Source of the DNA: Erythrobasidium yunnanense
Lineage: Eukaryota; Basidiomycota; Cystobasidiomycetes; Erythrobasidiales; Erythrobasidiaceae
NCBI GenBank assembly: GCA_001600175.1
Contig: BCJC01000003.1
Span: 992,001 to 1,056,000, forward strand
Reading direction: 5' to 3'
DNA: 64,000 nucleotides
The notes beneath the pieces were generated by a model. It made no database searches. It saw only the letters and a list, made by a program, of their open reading frames with translations, and was not told the origin of the DNA. Each line of letters starts with the position of its first letter. Position 1 is the stretch's first letter. This document shows, in pieces, positions 1 to 10,831 of the stretch. Both the position numbers and the translations under genes were made by a program.

Positions 1-438
1 CAGTGGCTTTGGCTGAGCATCGATTGATGCTTGATTAACCTGCGGATAGGCTATGCCGCCTGTTCCTGATAGCTCTGCGTGGAAGGAGCATCCGACGCTG
101 TAGACGAAGCCTTTCAAGCCATGCTGTAGCAATCCTTCTTTGAATAAAATGAAGTGCAGGCCAGGTTGAGAGACCGGCAGCGTCTAGATGCAGAGTTGCT
201 CAAAAATTGCTCCAACTCAACTGAATCTTGATGATTAATCGTATGACTCGCATCAGCTGGCTCCCGGGTTTCTGGTCTGTCTTCCCGGCAGTCACAATAT
301 CGGAAATGAGGTCTTAATGGTCAGCAGTTGCCCAATGCTGGGCAAGAGACGTATAAGTAATGTCAGATATGTGTATAGAACGCGGTATACCCACTTTCCC
401 GAAGAACTTCGGTATACGAAGCAAGTCCTCCCAGCTCT
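1..438. other. intergenic, no gene seen
   Basis: Only short overlapping open frames without family resemblance occur here. The stretch lies downstream of the minus-strand arrestin gene, so it should hold that gene's 3' end and possibly the edge of a gene outside the window. Confidence 0.5.
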
Positions 439-1927
439 TCAAGTGGTACTATGGTCGGTCTGGCCAGCGACATCACCATCGACTTTATCCATCCACAGAG
501 GACGTCGATCTCTTTCTCCTGTAGTGCCGTAGTGGTCCTCATGCAGCATGCCGCTAGACGCCCCTGCATACAGGGTCTCCAAGTTGTTGTCGGCCGGCCG
601 ATGACACAGACACTTCTTGCGCCAGTCATGTATTGTTCTGTTCTTCCGCAACGACGAGTCGCTTTCGGAGTGTTCGGAGTAGCTTGGCAACCTGTATTCA
701 AGAATCCGATCAGCTGGAAATTTCTCTTGAGGACTTTTTGCGGACTTACTGCAATGTCTCGATTGAGCAGACACACGATGCAATGTTGGCAGGGTAAGAG
801 CATTTGATCTCCCGCATAGCTCTGTCCTGACCTTCCAGAGGCGTAAAGCGGATTGTAACCCGAATCGAGTGTTCCATACGTATGCCGGTATCGCTGAAAT
901 GGCTCGTTGACGGACGTACCACGCATTCTTCTGTTGCAATGGCTGAGGTCGTACCAGCTAAGCGCAGGTGTCGAAGAATTTCGAGGTTCTTCCCGGCCGC
1001 CAGAGTGAGCGGTGCAGCTCCCTCACCTTTCATGGCCCAGAGTAAGATATGTGTGCTTTTCTGATCAGAGAGATCGGAGCGAGACATGGACTTGAGTAGG
1101 GTGTCTTGCTTGAGAACGACTTGTATGTCATCGATTCTGACAGGCTTGTTCATGCTGGCCATCGAAAGGGAAAGTCGGAGATAGCCACCGCGAAGCATAT
1201 GTCTCGAGTAGAGATGCAAGCGGTACGGCCCTAAAAAGTCGGAAAGGCCTTCTGTAACTCTCTCGAAACCGTGTGCCAGCTGCCCATCTCCTGCATTATT
1301 GGCTACCAGATCTATTTCTTCACGGACGACGACATCCGACTTCCATGTACCGCATCCAAATGCAGTCGCTTTAATATAGTGCTGTGTTCTTCCCCAAGCA
1401 CAAAAGTCGAATGGCCTGTCGACAAATTCGGTTCGTCAGTCACCCATTCTGCTTGGCGAGACGGCCTTACACACGCAGTATTAGCAGGAATAGTGAAGGA
1501 GAATGCAAAGCGATGCTTTCCCGGCTGGAGCTCTCCGTATTGCTCGAACGGATGTAAGGTAAGCGATACCCTGATAGTTTCGTGATTGTAGTGCACGCCA
1601 GATAGCTGTATGTATTGCTTTCCGTACTAGCCAGAGCATCGTCCTTCAGTATTGACCTCGCGCGTGATATTGCTCTTCTTCCTCACGAATTCTACTAGGA
1701 TGCGCTGAACCGTTTTCGGACGTGATAGGGTCAAGACCAACTGGCCAGACAGTACAGAATCCTAAAGTATGCAGGGAGGGATGTCAGCGCGAATGAAGCG
1801 CGAGATCGATGGCGATCATTCGGAAAGCGAGCACTTTGGTGGGACCAGCGGCAGCGTTGGAAGGGTAGAGGAGGCACATATGATCCGCAAGCTCAATAGC
1901 CAGCGTCGTATCGCTGATGAAGACCAT
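439..1927 (-). CDS. alpha-arrestin-like protein, copy 1
   Basis: This is the only minus-strand member of the local arrestin family. Five exons can be followed by alignment with the other copies. Exon 1 (1835-1927) starts MVFISDTTLAIEL and has the same 93 nt as exon 1 of copy 2. Exon 2 reads DSVLSGQLVLTLSRP, the arrestin N strand. Exon 3 holds the YGELQPGKHRFAFSFTIPA turn. Exon 4 runs from PFDFCAWGRTQHY to SCVCSIETLQ, and exon 5 ends WMDKVDGDV...STT. The G-x-H-x-F-x-F and I-x-S-C-x-C-S features match arrestin N and C domains. Alpha-arrestins usually link membrane cargo to Rsp5-type ubiquitin ligases, but I see no PPxY motif, so that role is an inference. I see no break in the frame. The ATG at 1927 is supported by the matching N-terminus of the paralogues. 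Confidence 0.8.
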
Positions 1928-2228
1928 GTTCTGTCAGTCTGGTCGCTGTCAGAAGCAGGAGCGCAAGAAGCTGGAGTCGATATTCGATTACGAACGCTGA
2001 AGCGAGATCGTCTGCAATGAAGTGCACTGCACAGCAGTCTTGTCCACAATGTAGCGTGTCTAGTGCACCCGCATGTTGAGAGGCAAGACCGACTGAGCCT
2101 CTCGAGTTTCCTATTTCGCATCAGCACTGGACAGCTGTGATAATGATGCACGACTGAAGTGAATGATACATGTTTGAATCCCCATGGAAGCCGCCTGAAG
2201 ACTTTCAGGCTTGATGTCGTTTATTACC

Positions 2229-4183
2229 TTACCGCTTTCTTGCCTCCTTGTATTCCAGCCAGCGTCGACGCCCTTCTTCCAACAGTATATCGTTCCTTTC
2301 TGGCTCAGATCTGGTGACGTCCATCTGCCCTACAGCCGGATGGGCTCCCAAAGCCGTTGTTTGCATGATGCTAAGAGCCGGCGAGTCCTCTCCAGTCTCA
2401 GTCAATAAGCCTTCGTTCAGATCTGCTCGCAGTCTTGTAGGCCACCAGGATGCTTCAGGTGGCGCCAGCAAGATATCCGCATCTGTCTCTGCAGCGTCTG
2501 GGACAGCTTGAACTTGGATAAGGTAGGCCCGTCCACGTAGCCCTGGAGTACTTGCAGTAAGGTTGTGTATCGAGAAGGGTAGTGGTCCGTAGTTTCCTTG
2601 TCCCAAAGCGTACGAGAAAGCAGGGACAGCTTCGATGATCTCCCTGACTAGCGAATCGACTTCGTTCGCAACCAGCTCGACATCGCTCATGTCGGACGGA
2701 TCTATATCTCCTGCGTTACTGCTGACATCGACTTGCGACTGATCCCACAGATTGACCATTTCCCGGGAATATTCCTCCAGCGCGTGGCACAATTCGATGA
2801 TAAGGATTCGATTCCGTTCGCTTCGGCTGCCATGCTTGGCGAGGAATTGTCTACGTAGTGGGTAGAAGAGGTTTCCATGCTCCTGAATGCTATGTGTGCC
2901 AGCGTTGAAATCGCTGGTCATCGATGATAAGCGAGAGGTGCGTGCTCGTATGGGACGAAGGGGAGGCGCCAGATGACTGCCGTACATGCTCGTCTAACCA
3001 AGAGGCAGGCAGTCGTTAGCTACGGTCCGCCTTGACGATCATTGCACCTTACATTCTGGGAAGGATAGTCGCCAGGCTCCGGCACTGGCTCCAGGCGGTT
3101 CAAAACACTATCTCGGTAAGCTGTCGCCCAAGCCTCCCATCTCAGACTCCCTGCTGTGTCTCCAGGCAGTATATCGCCAGGCCCACCGGGCGCAATGCTT
3201 GCTGATCGACTATGGCTCACTGGGTATTCTCCAGCCAAGGATGCCAGAGAACCCCTTCTCAAGCTATTCCAGTCTGCTGAAGAGACTGAATAGCCTGATA
3301 TAGTAGATCTTCTGCGCAGACGCCGACCATCATCAAATGGATCTGACCATGCATAACTGGATTCAGAATGCCTCGGCTGATAAGTCGAAGTAGGTGTATG
3401 TCCTGAATGTGATGATGTTTGTCCGTTGTTGTTGTTTGTAGGCAGCAGAGACTTGGTCGATGCGGCACTTGCACGTTCGAGATAGCTGAGTGCCAATGTA
3501 GGCGGGCTGAGACTGCTGGCTAGACTTGTTTTGGAGGGGTTGGCTTTAGAGACCCTTCGTATACTGACGCCTACGCCAAGTGGATCATCATTCTCCAGCA
3601 TCTCAATCAAGGTGAAGTCGCTTTCTCCCTTGGTCATTATCCTATCCGCGTCACGCATTCCTACGACGCCATTCCCATCTCCTTGATGTGCGTCTGCTTG
3701 TGGCTCGATTGATAAGTTGTCGAAAGCTCTCTTTATAAATTCCGCATCTGCGGTTTCTTGCTGTACCTTGCTTCGCACGGACAGCGGATGGGAACCTCGA
3801 CGACTCAGATGTGGTCTTGGAAAGGAAGAGGATGATGTTGTTTGCGATGATGAAGATGTCGAAGGCCTGTTCTGCGGATTGCTACTTGCGCCCTCCAGGC
3901 CGAATGGCTGCCCTTGCTCATCGCGGCTGCTATAGCTGCTTCTCTCGAGCGCTGTCGCAACGGGCTGCTTTCCCTTATTATAGCTTGCACCTCTCAGTAC
4001 TGTTGTGAACTTTGGGCGCGCCGCAAGCAGGTGCGATGGATTCCGGCTAAGGAACGAAGCAGTCGAAGGCTGCGAAGACGACGATGAAGAGGGCGAAAGT
4101 ACTGGTTGCGTAGATGTAGCAGGGAAGGTATAGCCGGAAGCAGGCGTGCCAGACTCTGGTGCAAATTCGAAGTTGTGGTCCAT
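2229..4183 (-). CDS. Ser-rich conserved-type hypothetical protein
   Basis: The gene has two exons. Exon 1 starts MDHNFEFAPESG at 4183 and ends SQN near 3051. An intron of about 60 nt starting GTAAGG and ending TTGGTTAG removes a stop and joins in phase to TSMYGSHLAPP, giving about 620 residues. The first 390 residues are low complexity and rich in Ser, Thr and Pro, and look disordered. The C-terminal part is ordered: a helical stretch around LRRQFLAKHGSRSERNRILIIELCHALEEYSREM, here quoted in parts only (RNRILIIELC, HALEEYSREM), is followed by acidic and hydrophobic segments. It ends in a basic, charged tail (GRRRWLEYKEARKR). No catalytic motif or signal peptide is visible. I do not recognise the family. 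The C-terminal helical segment is the part most likely to be conserved. Confidence 0.65.
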
Positions 4184-4675
4184 ATCGTGCCGTCACAGGT
4201 TCGCGAAGACCGTCAATAATGGCGAGTACCGCAAGATCATCGAGTTGTAGACAGCTGAGCCAGCTTATGGATGGCCCTTCAACCACCCTTTGAACCCTAT
4301 TGACTTCTCCTGACGCTTATTGTTACGTAAAAATGCAGGCGGGGGAGTCCAGTTTCCCGTGAGAAGCTTGATGAGATGGATGTGACAGAAGAAGGTTGCT
4401 GCTCTCCTACAAGAACATTAACGTCCTCGCCGTTCTTTCGTGCTCAGGACATGCTGTCACTTCTGGATCGGTAATGACAAATGCTAAGACAGTGGAAAGC
4501 CAAGTAAGGCACGGCCCAAACAGGTGTGATCAAGTCTGCGCGAGGCATTGTACACTATTGCTTCGCTACACTGAGGAGGAAGTGAAGACTGATGGGGATT
4601 TGCTACATTTTGCAGGCTGAATTACTTATATACTGGGTCATATGCTCAGGCTGAAGACGCATCGCCCTGAATGCG
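4184..4675. other. intergenic, no gene seen
   Basis: This is the gap between the 5' end of the Ser-rich gene and the 3' end of the carrier gene, both on the minus strand. It should contain the Ser-rich gene's promoter. No coding family or RNA gene was recognised. Confidence 0.5.
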
Positions 4676-6025
4676 TTAAACTCTCTTTTTCTCCCATAGG
4701 TTCTGGAAGACCTTCCAGAGTACGCTGAACATGATGCCCTGTAAACCGTTTGCGAGAATGCGAGTGCCCAGGCCACGTCCGAAGAGGGCTAGCCAACCCT
4801 CTTCACGAATGACACGCTTAGCCGCTTGAGCTGATGAAGCATACGAAAGTCAGTTGATATCTCCTGGCATTATCGAGGGAACGGAAAAGCCTCACTGTAG
4901 CTGATCCGAGACTGATTGACTTGTCTATACGTCTTCAACACTCGCAAAGAGTTCGAGATGGTATCCGACACAACGCTTGCGACAAAACCAATGAATGCTT
5001 GACGAGCCAAACGTGGGAACAATGCATCTTGAGGTGGCATAATCTCCTGCAGCCAGTTGTACTGGAAGCAGGCGTTCGCATTATCAGCTGATGCCGTCTA
5101 TCGAGCAGTCCAAGGATGCTGCGTACTGTAGCGAACCAAGGGAAGCTGCCAACAAAGTTTGCAACAGCTGTCGCCCATGCTCCCCACCAGAGTGAGCCGA
5201 GACCATAGGCCTTCACACGGTCTCTAAGAATGCCCATGCCATGTTTGCCTTGCGTTTGCATCGTGGTCTAATACACGGTCCATGTGAGCATGTCATGTAT
5301 CTTTGTCGCAGCAAGATGAAGCGCACCTTGACAGTATCGATCGGGACAAGGATCATCCTAAAGAGGGCGCCGGCGACGCTTGCAAAGACGGTCTTGAGAG
5401 GACTAGGGAGCTTGTTGAGGAGTGGGTTGGATGCCAGCAGTGCCAGAATGCCGACATTTGCGAAAGTATCTCCGAATCTCGCGATCGGTCCTTGAATCAG
5501 AGCTGGCAACAGACCGTGGTAGTATCGCTTGAAGCCGCCATCGTGATACAACTTCTGTATACTGTTCTTCGTCGATCCGCCGTATCGATACTGATAGTTC
5601 ATAGTCGTGCGGAGCGGCATCAGAGCCAGGACCTAGCAAAGCATATCAGGGCAGTCGCAGGCGCAATCAAACGCCCGAATCACCTGTATGACCATAGCCG
5701 CTGCGCCAGAGACACCTCCTCCCAGCGCTTTGGTAAGTGAGCCTTTTAGATCCAGCTTCGCATCGCCCTTCTTTATAGCCAACACGACGAGCACAGTAGT
5801 CAATGTCCCAAAGGCAAGCCAGAAGGACAGCCATTTGAGAAGCGATTTGCGACGCTCTTCAGGCGATAATGCATCGTGTAATTCAGTCGGATCGACACGA
5901 CTTCCGGGCGGCAGCTTGGTCGGGACAGCCTGGTAGTCTTGCTGCTCATTGTCACGGCCTTCTCTGTGTGCAAGGAGCGGCTCTCGTTCACCCTCTACGC
6001 GAGTTTGCGAAGTCGAAGCTGCCAT
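4676..6025 (-). CDS. mitochondrial carrier family protein
   Basis: A spliced gene of roughly 380 residues. Exon 1 (MAASTSQTRVEGE...) has a polar N-terminal extension and a hydrophobic helix (WLSFWLAFGTLTTVLVVLAI). Later exons give NSIQKLYHDGGFKRYYHGLLP, then PIDTVK joined to TTMQTQGKHG. PIDTVK is the P-x-D-x-x-K signature of the carrier fold. The next repeat reads RVKAYGLGSLWWGAWATA, then SFPWFATYNWLQEI. The last repeat has DTISNSLRVLKTYRQV and EEGWLALFGRGLGTRI, ending WEKKRV. The Px[DE]xx[KR] motif is clear in one repeat and altered in another (DTISNSLRVLKT). Solute carriage across the inner mitochondrial membrane is the family role; the substrate cannot be told from sequence. The start at 6025 is the ATG before the predicted extension; an upstream in-frame ATG at 6154 region is less likely. 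Confidence 0.75.
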
Positions 6026-6192
6026 GATGTCGGTTGAACGACAAGGATGGCATTGTAGTAACATCATAGGATTATAGCTCTCACAACAGGGAACATCCCG
6101 TCTACGCGCATTGTCCCGTACGGCATGACAGGCTCTAATGCATCTTAATCTCATGACAGCACGTAGACAGGCTGTTTACGCGCATGTAGACT
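6026..6192. promoter_or_regulatory. short divergent promoter region
   Basis: Only about 167 nt separate the start of the carrier gene (minus) from the start of arrestin copy 2 (plus), so both promoters must share or overlap in this space. No specific factor site was identified. Confidence 0.4.
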
Positions 6193-7662
6193 ATGGCCAT
6201 CTTCAGCGAGACGGCGCTCGCCATCGAAGTTGGGCACTACCTATGCTACCTCTACCCTTCTGATCCTGCTGCTGGCCCTACAAGAGTGCTGCTGTTTACG
6301 CTGGTCGTGACTCGCAATTTGGCTCATGCTCTTCAAACACAGGATTCTGTGCTGTCTGGCCATCTGGTGTTGACTTTATCCCGTCCGAGGAAGGTCCAGC
6401 GCATCTTGGTTGAATTCGTAAGAAGTCAGGCTCTATGGCAGCAACTCTGGGTTTCTGAATCACGAAACATGCAGTATGGAAAGCAGCACATAAACCTATC
6501 TGGGATAGATCACGACTACGAAACGATACGACTATCACTCACCATCAACCCGTTCGAGCAATATGGTGAATTGCCATCGGGAGAGCATCGTTTCGCATTT
6601 GCCTTCGTCATTCCAGCCAATACAGCGTACGTAGAGCTATGTCCAAGCTCCGCAAAGCGACTGACACGTCAAATTGACGAGCAGACCTTTCGATTTCTGT
6701 GCATGGGGAAGAACGCAACATTATCTCGTGGCTACGGCTGTGGGGTGCGGTGCTTTCAGGTCGGATGTCGTTGCGAGCCAGGAAATCAGTCTCATGGCCA
6801 ATATGGCGCCCCCGGGTCAATCGGTTCCTGGTGGGTTTGACCAAATTAGCGAAGCAGTTCATGATACGCTTGGCCCGTATCGAGTGCATTTCTACTCCAA
6901 GTACTTGATGCGTGGGGGCTATCTTCGATTGGCACTGTCGATGCCAGCCATATTCAAGGCGGTGACACTGGTGGATATACAGATCGTGCTGAGGCAGAAG
7001 ACTGTCATCAGCTATCCTCCAAAGCCACACAAGCTAGAGCACAAGTCTACCGACATAGTTCTGTGGAGTTATAGGGAGGAGGAAGGCATGATGCCGCAGA
7101 TGCTGGCGGGTGGGCAGGAACTCAGCGTGATACGCCATGTGCGGCTCATTGGAGTTACAGACAGACACTGTGCCACTGAGCCGCAAGTCGTGCGACCAAC
7201 AACGAGTGCCTACAGCGAGACAGGCATTCGCATGCAGCACTCGGTCACGGTAAAAGTCCGCTTTACGCCCACGGAAACCGAATTGCAGGAGACACGCGAG
7301 GTCGAGATTACATTCCCAGCTACTATTGCTTCGTGTGCGTGCTCGATACAGAATGCACAGTAAGTTCAGCATACCTTGGCGGCATGTGAAAGCCTAGGCT
7401 GATGTTGGATCTGGGTAGATTACCCGGCTACTCTGCAAGCACAGAAGCCGAATCCTCCACGCAAGTCAGTGCGACGATACATGACTGGCGCAAGAGATGC
7501 TTGTGTCGGCGTCCGGCTGACAACGAACTGAAATCCTTGTATGGGGTGGATCCCAAAGGGATGTTCCTCGATGATCAATATGGTGTAGAGAGGGATCGAC
7601 GGCCACCTTGGATGGATAAAGCAGCTGAGGATGCAGCCGGAGATGCGGCAGACGGCGCCTGA
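6193..7662 (+). CDS. alpha-arrestin-like protein, copy 2
   Basis: Five exons were placed: 6193-6285, 6343-6417, 6475-6626, 6685-7359 and 7419-7662. They total 1239 nt, giving 412 residues with the frame kept throughout. N-terminal arrestin features are DSVLSGHLVLTLSRPRKVQRILVEF and YGELPSGEHRFAFAFVIPA. The C domain has GPYRVHFYSKYLMRGGYLRLALSMP and GIRMQHSVTVKVRF, closing with SCACSIQNAQLPGYS, where LPxY is typical of arrestin C ends. A family-specific tail follows: HDWRKRCLCRRPADNELKSLYG and then ERDRRPPWMDK. The first intron is exactly 57 nt and lacks in-frame stops, so an unspliced message would still read through. The function is inferred from the family: an adaptor for ubiquitin-dependent sorting of membrane proteins. 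No PPxY ligase-binding motif was found. Confidence 0.82.
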
Positions 7663-8147
7663 AACGCAGTCATAACTTCTGAGCCATTTAGATGTAGGCA
7701 TAGTGGGATATGATTTGCAGCATAGTAATGTGAATACTTGCGTTGAGATGTGAGACATGGGAGGCAGCCTTATCAACAGCATTCGAATAGGTTGTTGTCC
7801 AAGGCGTTCGCGAGACCTTCGCAGAGCGCGTAACGTCTACGCTGAGGCTCTGAATAACGGCAGCAGCACAGTGCTTCCATCTTAGACGGGCCTGCCTAGT
7901 CTTTTGTGCAATGGATGATGCTTTCGCTCGGGATCTTGGTGAACGTGCCTCCCGAAGGCTGACCACAGGATTTCTGTCTTTCGACGTCCTGAAGAAGTCA
8001 GACCTTTGCTTCCCGTCCAGGCAGCTCTGTGATGTGCAGTTCTTTACATTCTATACGGCCGGCGCCAGCGTGGTCCTCATATTCGGGTTGAGTCATATGT
8101 AGGATGTCGAATCCAGCTTGTTCTTCTTCCTATATCATCAAGTGCCA
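7663..8147. other. duplicated intergenic spacer
   Basis: This spacer is non-coding as far as I can see and is closely matched by 10290-10831. The best conserved block is around 7765-7900, which pairs with 10455-10590. The spacer carries the promoter of copy 3, so the promoter was duplicated with the gene. Confidence 0.65.
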
Positions 8148-9614
8148 ATGGTCCTTCTCAGCGACACGACGCTTTCCTTCGAATCCAGACATCCCCTACG
8201 CTTTCTCTATCCTTCTGATCCCAACGATGGCCCCACTAAGGTTCTCTATACTACTGAACGATCCGACAGGGTCTCGGCTAAGTCAAGGCATTCCAGGATA
8301 CTGTAGTTTCTGGCTACATCGTCTTGCACTTATCACGCCCGAAGAAAGTCAAGCGTATACTGATTGAACTGGTGAGAGGAGGGCAAGAAGCACATCTTCC
8401 TCTGACTAAGCGATGCAACAGTACGGAAGACAATACATACAACTGCATAGCGTCCATCAGGACTACGAGACATTCAAGAAATCATTGACGATGAACCTTT
8501 TCGAGCAGTATGGCGAGCTACCCGCAGGAGACCACCGATTCGCCTTCTTCTTCCCGGTCTCAGCTAATACTGCGTGCGTCGTTCTGATGAACTAGTCGTA
8601 TACTGACTTAATCTAATAAGCTGTTGGCAGGCCATTCGACTTCTGCGCGTGGGGACGGACGCAGCACTATTTGAAAGCTACAGCCGTCGATTGCGGATCA
8701 TGGAAGTCAGATGTTGTCGCACATCAAGAAGTAGACCTGGTAGCCAACACAGCGCCTTCCGGCCAGCTGGCTCCGGGATTCGATAAGATTACAGAATCCT
8801 TCCAGGAGACTATCGGCCCATATCGATTGCACCTGTATTCGAAACACATGCTACGCGGCGGCTATCTTCGCTTGGCACTATCTATGCCATCGGTCTCGAA
8901 GCCAGTCCGGATAGAGAATATACAAGTCATGCTGAAGCAAGACGGCCTGATTCAGTGCATGCCTCGGCCAGAGCTTTCCGAGCAGAAGGTTGTCAACATA
9001 GTCCTTTGGAGTCTCAAAGATGAAGGCATGGCTCCACTCACGTTGGCTGTCGGGCAAGATTTCAACATTATTCGCCAGCTACGACTGATCGGGGAAACTG
9101 CCAGGCGGAATGCGACCGAGGAGCGCGTAGTACGGCCATCTACAAGCCCCTGGAGCGAGACCGGCATCCGAATAGAGCACTCCATCATCACTACAATCCG
9201 CTTCACGACCCTAGAGCCCGAAGACGAGATGCGCGAAATCAAGCTTACGTCCGCTACAACCATTGCATCTTGTGCATGCTCGATTGAGAACCTGCAGTAA
9301 GCTTGCTTCCCAGCATCTTAGCTCAGGGCTGTGGTAGCTAACGGCGACCGTCCAGACTACCAGGATATGCCGAAAGTTCAGCCCACGCCCAGTCTGCCTC
9401 GCAAGTGAGCAAGAAGAGTACCCATGAATGGCGCACAGAGTGCTTGTGCCATCGGCCAGCGGACAACGAACTGGAACAGCTCTATGGCGCGTCGAAAGCC
9501 ATGATGTTCGATGATCAATTTGGCGCTGAGCGAGACAGGCGACCTTTCTGGATGGACAAAGTAGATGATGAGCGAGCTGGAGATGAAATCATAGGTGATT
9601 TGATGCGGAGATAG
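8148..9614 (+). CDS. alpha-arrestin-like protein, copy 3
   Basis: This copy has the same five-exon plan as copy 2. Exon 1 reads MVLLSDTTLSFESRHPLRFLYPSDP and ends GPTK. Intron 1 is 56 nt, so the raw frame breaks and only splicing restores DTVVSGYIVLHLSRP. Intron 2 separates LIEL from YGRQYIQLH. Exon 3 has YGELPAGDHRFAFFFPVSANTA. Exon 4 starts PFDFCAWGRTQHYLKATAVDCG and ends SCACSIENLQ. The last exon contributes LPGYAESS, HEWRTECLCHRPADNELEQLYG and ERDRRPFWMDKVDDE, ending LMRR. The whole reading is intact. It is the closest relative of copy 5. The predicted role as an arrestin-type trafficking adaptor comes from the fold, and I see no PPxY motif. Confidence 0.8.
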
Positions 9615-9650
9615 CGCGTCGCATGGTTTCTAGATGTCAAGCGTACAGAC

Positions 9651-10284
9651 TGCAAATCGTAATGGGGCAGAAGACTGTCAGTAGCTAGACACCAAAGCCA
9701 CACAAGGTGGAGCACAAGTCTACCGATATAGTTCTGTGAAGTCATAGGGAGGAGGAAGGCATGATGCCGCAGGTGCTGGTGCATGGGCAGGAAGTCAGCG
9801 AGATACGCCATGTGCGGCTCATTGGAGTAAAGGACAGACACGGTGCCACTGAGCCGTAAGTCGTGCGACCAACCACGAGTGCCTACAGCGAAACAAGCAT
9901 TCAGATGCGACCCTCGGTCAATATAAAAGTCCGCTTTACGCACACGGAAATTGAAGTGCAGGAGACGCGCGAGATCGAGATATCATTCCCAGCTACTATT
10001 GCTTCGTGTGCGTGCTCGATACAGAATGCACAGTAAGTTCCGCATCTTTTGGCGGCATGCGAAAGCCTAGGCTGATGTTGGATCTGGGTAGACTACCCGG
10101 CTACTCTGCAAGCACAGAAGCCGAATCTTCCACGCAAGTCAGTGCAACAATACATGACTGGCGCAAGAGATGCTTGTGTCGGCGTCCGGCTGACAACGAA
10201 CTGAAATCGTTGTATGGGGTGGATCCGAAAGGGATGTTCCTTGATGATCATTATGGTGTAAAGAGGGATCGACGGCCACCTTGA
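9651..10284 (+). pseudogene. decayed arrestin fragment, copy 4
   Basis: This fragment matches the last part of copy 2, from about 6985 to 7625: the end of exon 4, intron 4 and the exon 5 tail (HDWRKRCLCRRPADNELKSLYG). The N-terminal half of the gene is absent. The exon 4 part carries several in-frame stops (for example near 9690 and 9740), and the tail ends early because TGG of the PPWMDK motif has become TGA. It is therefore a relic. Its left edge abuts the 3' flank of copy 3, which marks the duplication joint. Confidence 0.8.
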
Positions 10285-10831
10285 ATGGATAAAGCAGCTG
10301 AGGAGGCAGCCGGAGATGCGGTAAACGGCACCTGAAACACAGTCCTAATGTCGGAGTCGTCTAGATGTAGGCATAGCATGGCATATAGATCGCAGCATAG
10401 TGATGTGATGAGCATTGCTATACTGCCATCGAGATGTTGCGATACGGGAGGCAGCCTTATCAACAGCATTCGAATAGGTTGTTGTCGTCCAGGGAGTTCG
10501 CCGGACGTTCGCAGAGCGCGTAACGTCTACGCTGAGGCTCTGAATAACGGCAGCAGCACAGTGCTTCGATGCTAGACGGGCCTGCCTAGTCTCTTGTGCG
10601 ATGGGCGATGCTTTCGCTCAGGCTGTCGGTGAAACGTGCTTGCAGCGCTGATCCAGGCTTCAGTCCTGTCTTCCAACGTTCTAAGTTACCAGACCTTTGC
10701 TTCCCTTCCAGACAGGTCTGAGCAGTGAACGGTTAGGAATGTTCGGCCGCCGGTAAGGTGCTTGAATTCAGGTTGAGTCATACGTACATGTCGAATCCAG
10801 CTTGATCTTCTCCCTATATTATCGAGTGACA

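Larger units (their letters stand above)
6985..9650 (+). repeat. tandem segmental duplication, unit 1
   Basis: This segment holds the 3' half of arrestin copy 2, the spacer and all of copy 3. It is repeated in order at 9651-12330 as the copy 4 fragment, a matching spacer and copy 5. The offset between equivalent points is about 2.66-2.68 kb (for example ATG 8148 to ATG 10832). The edges are approximate. Confidence 0.75.
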
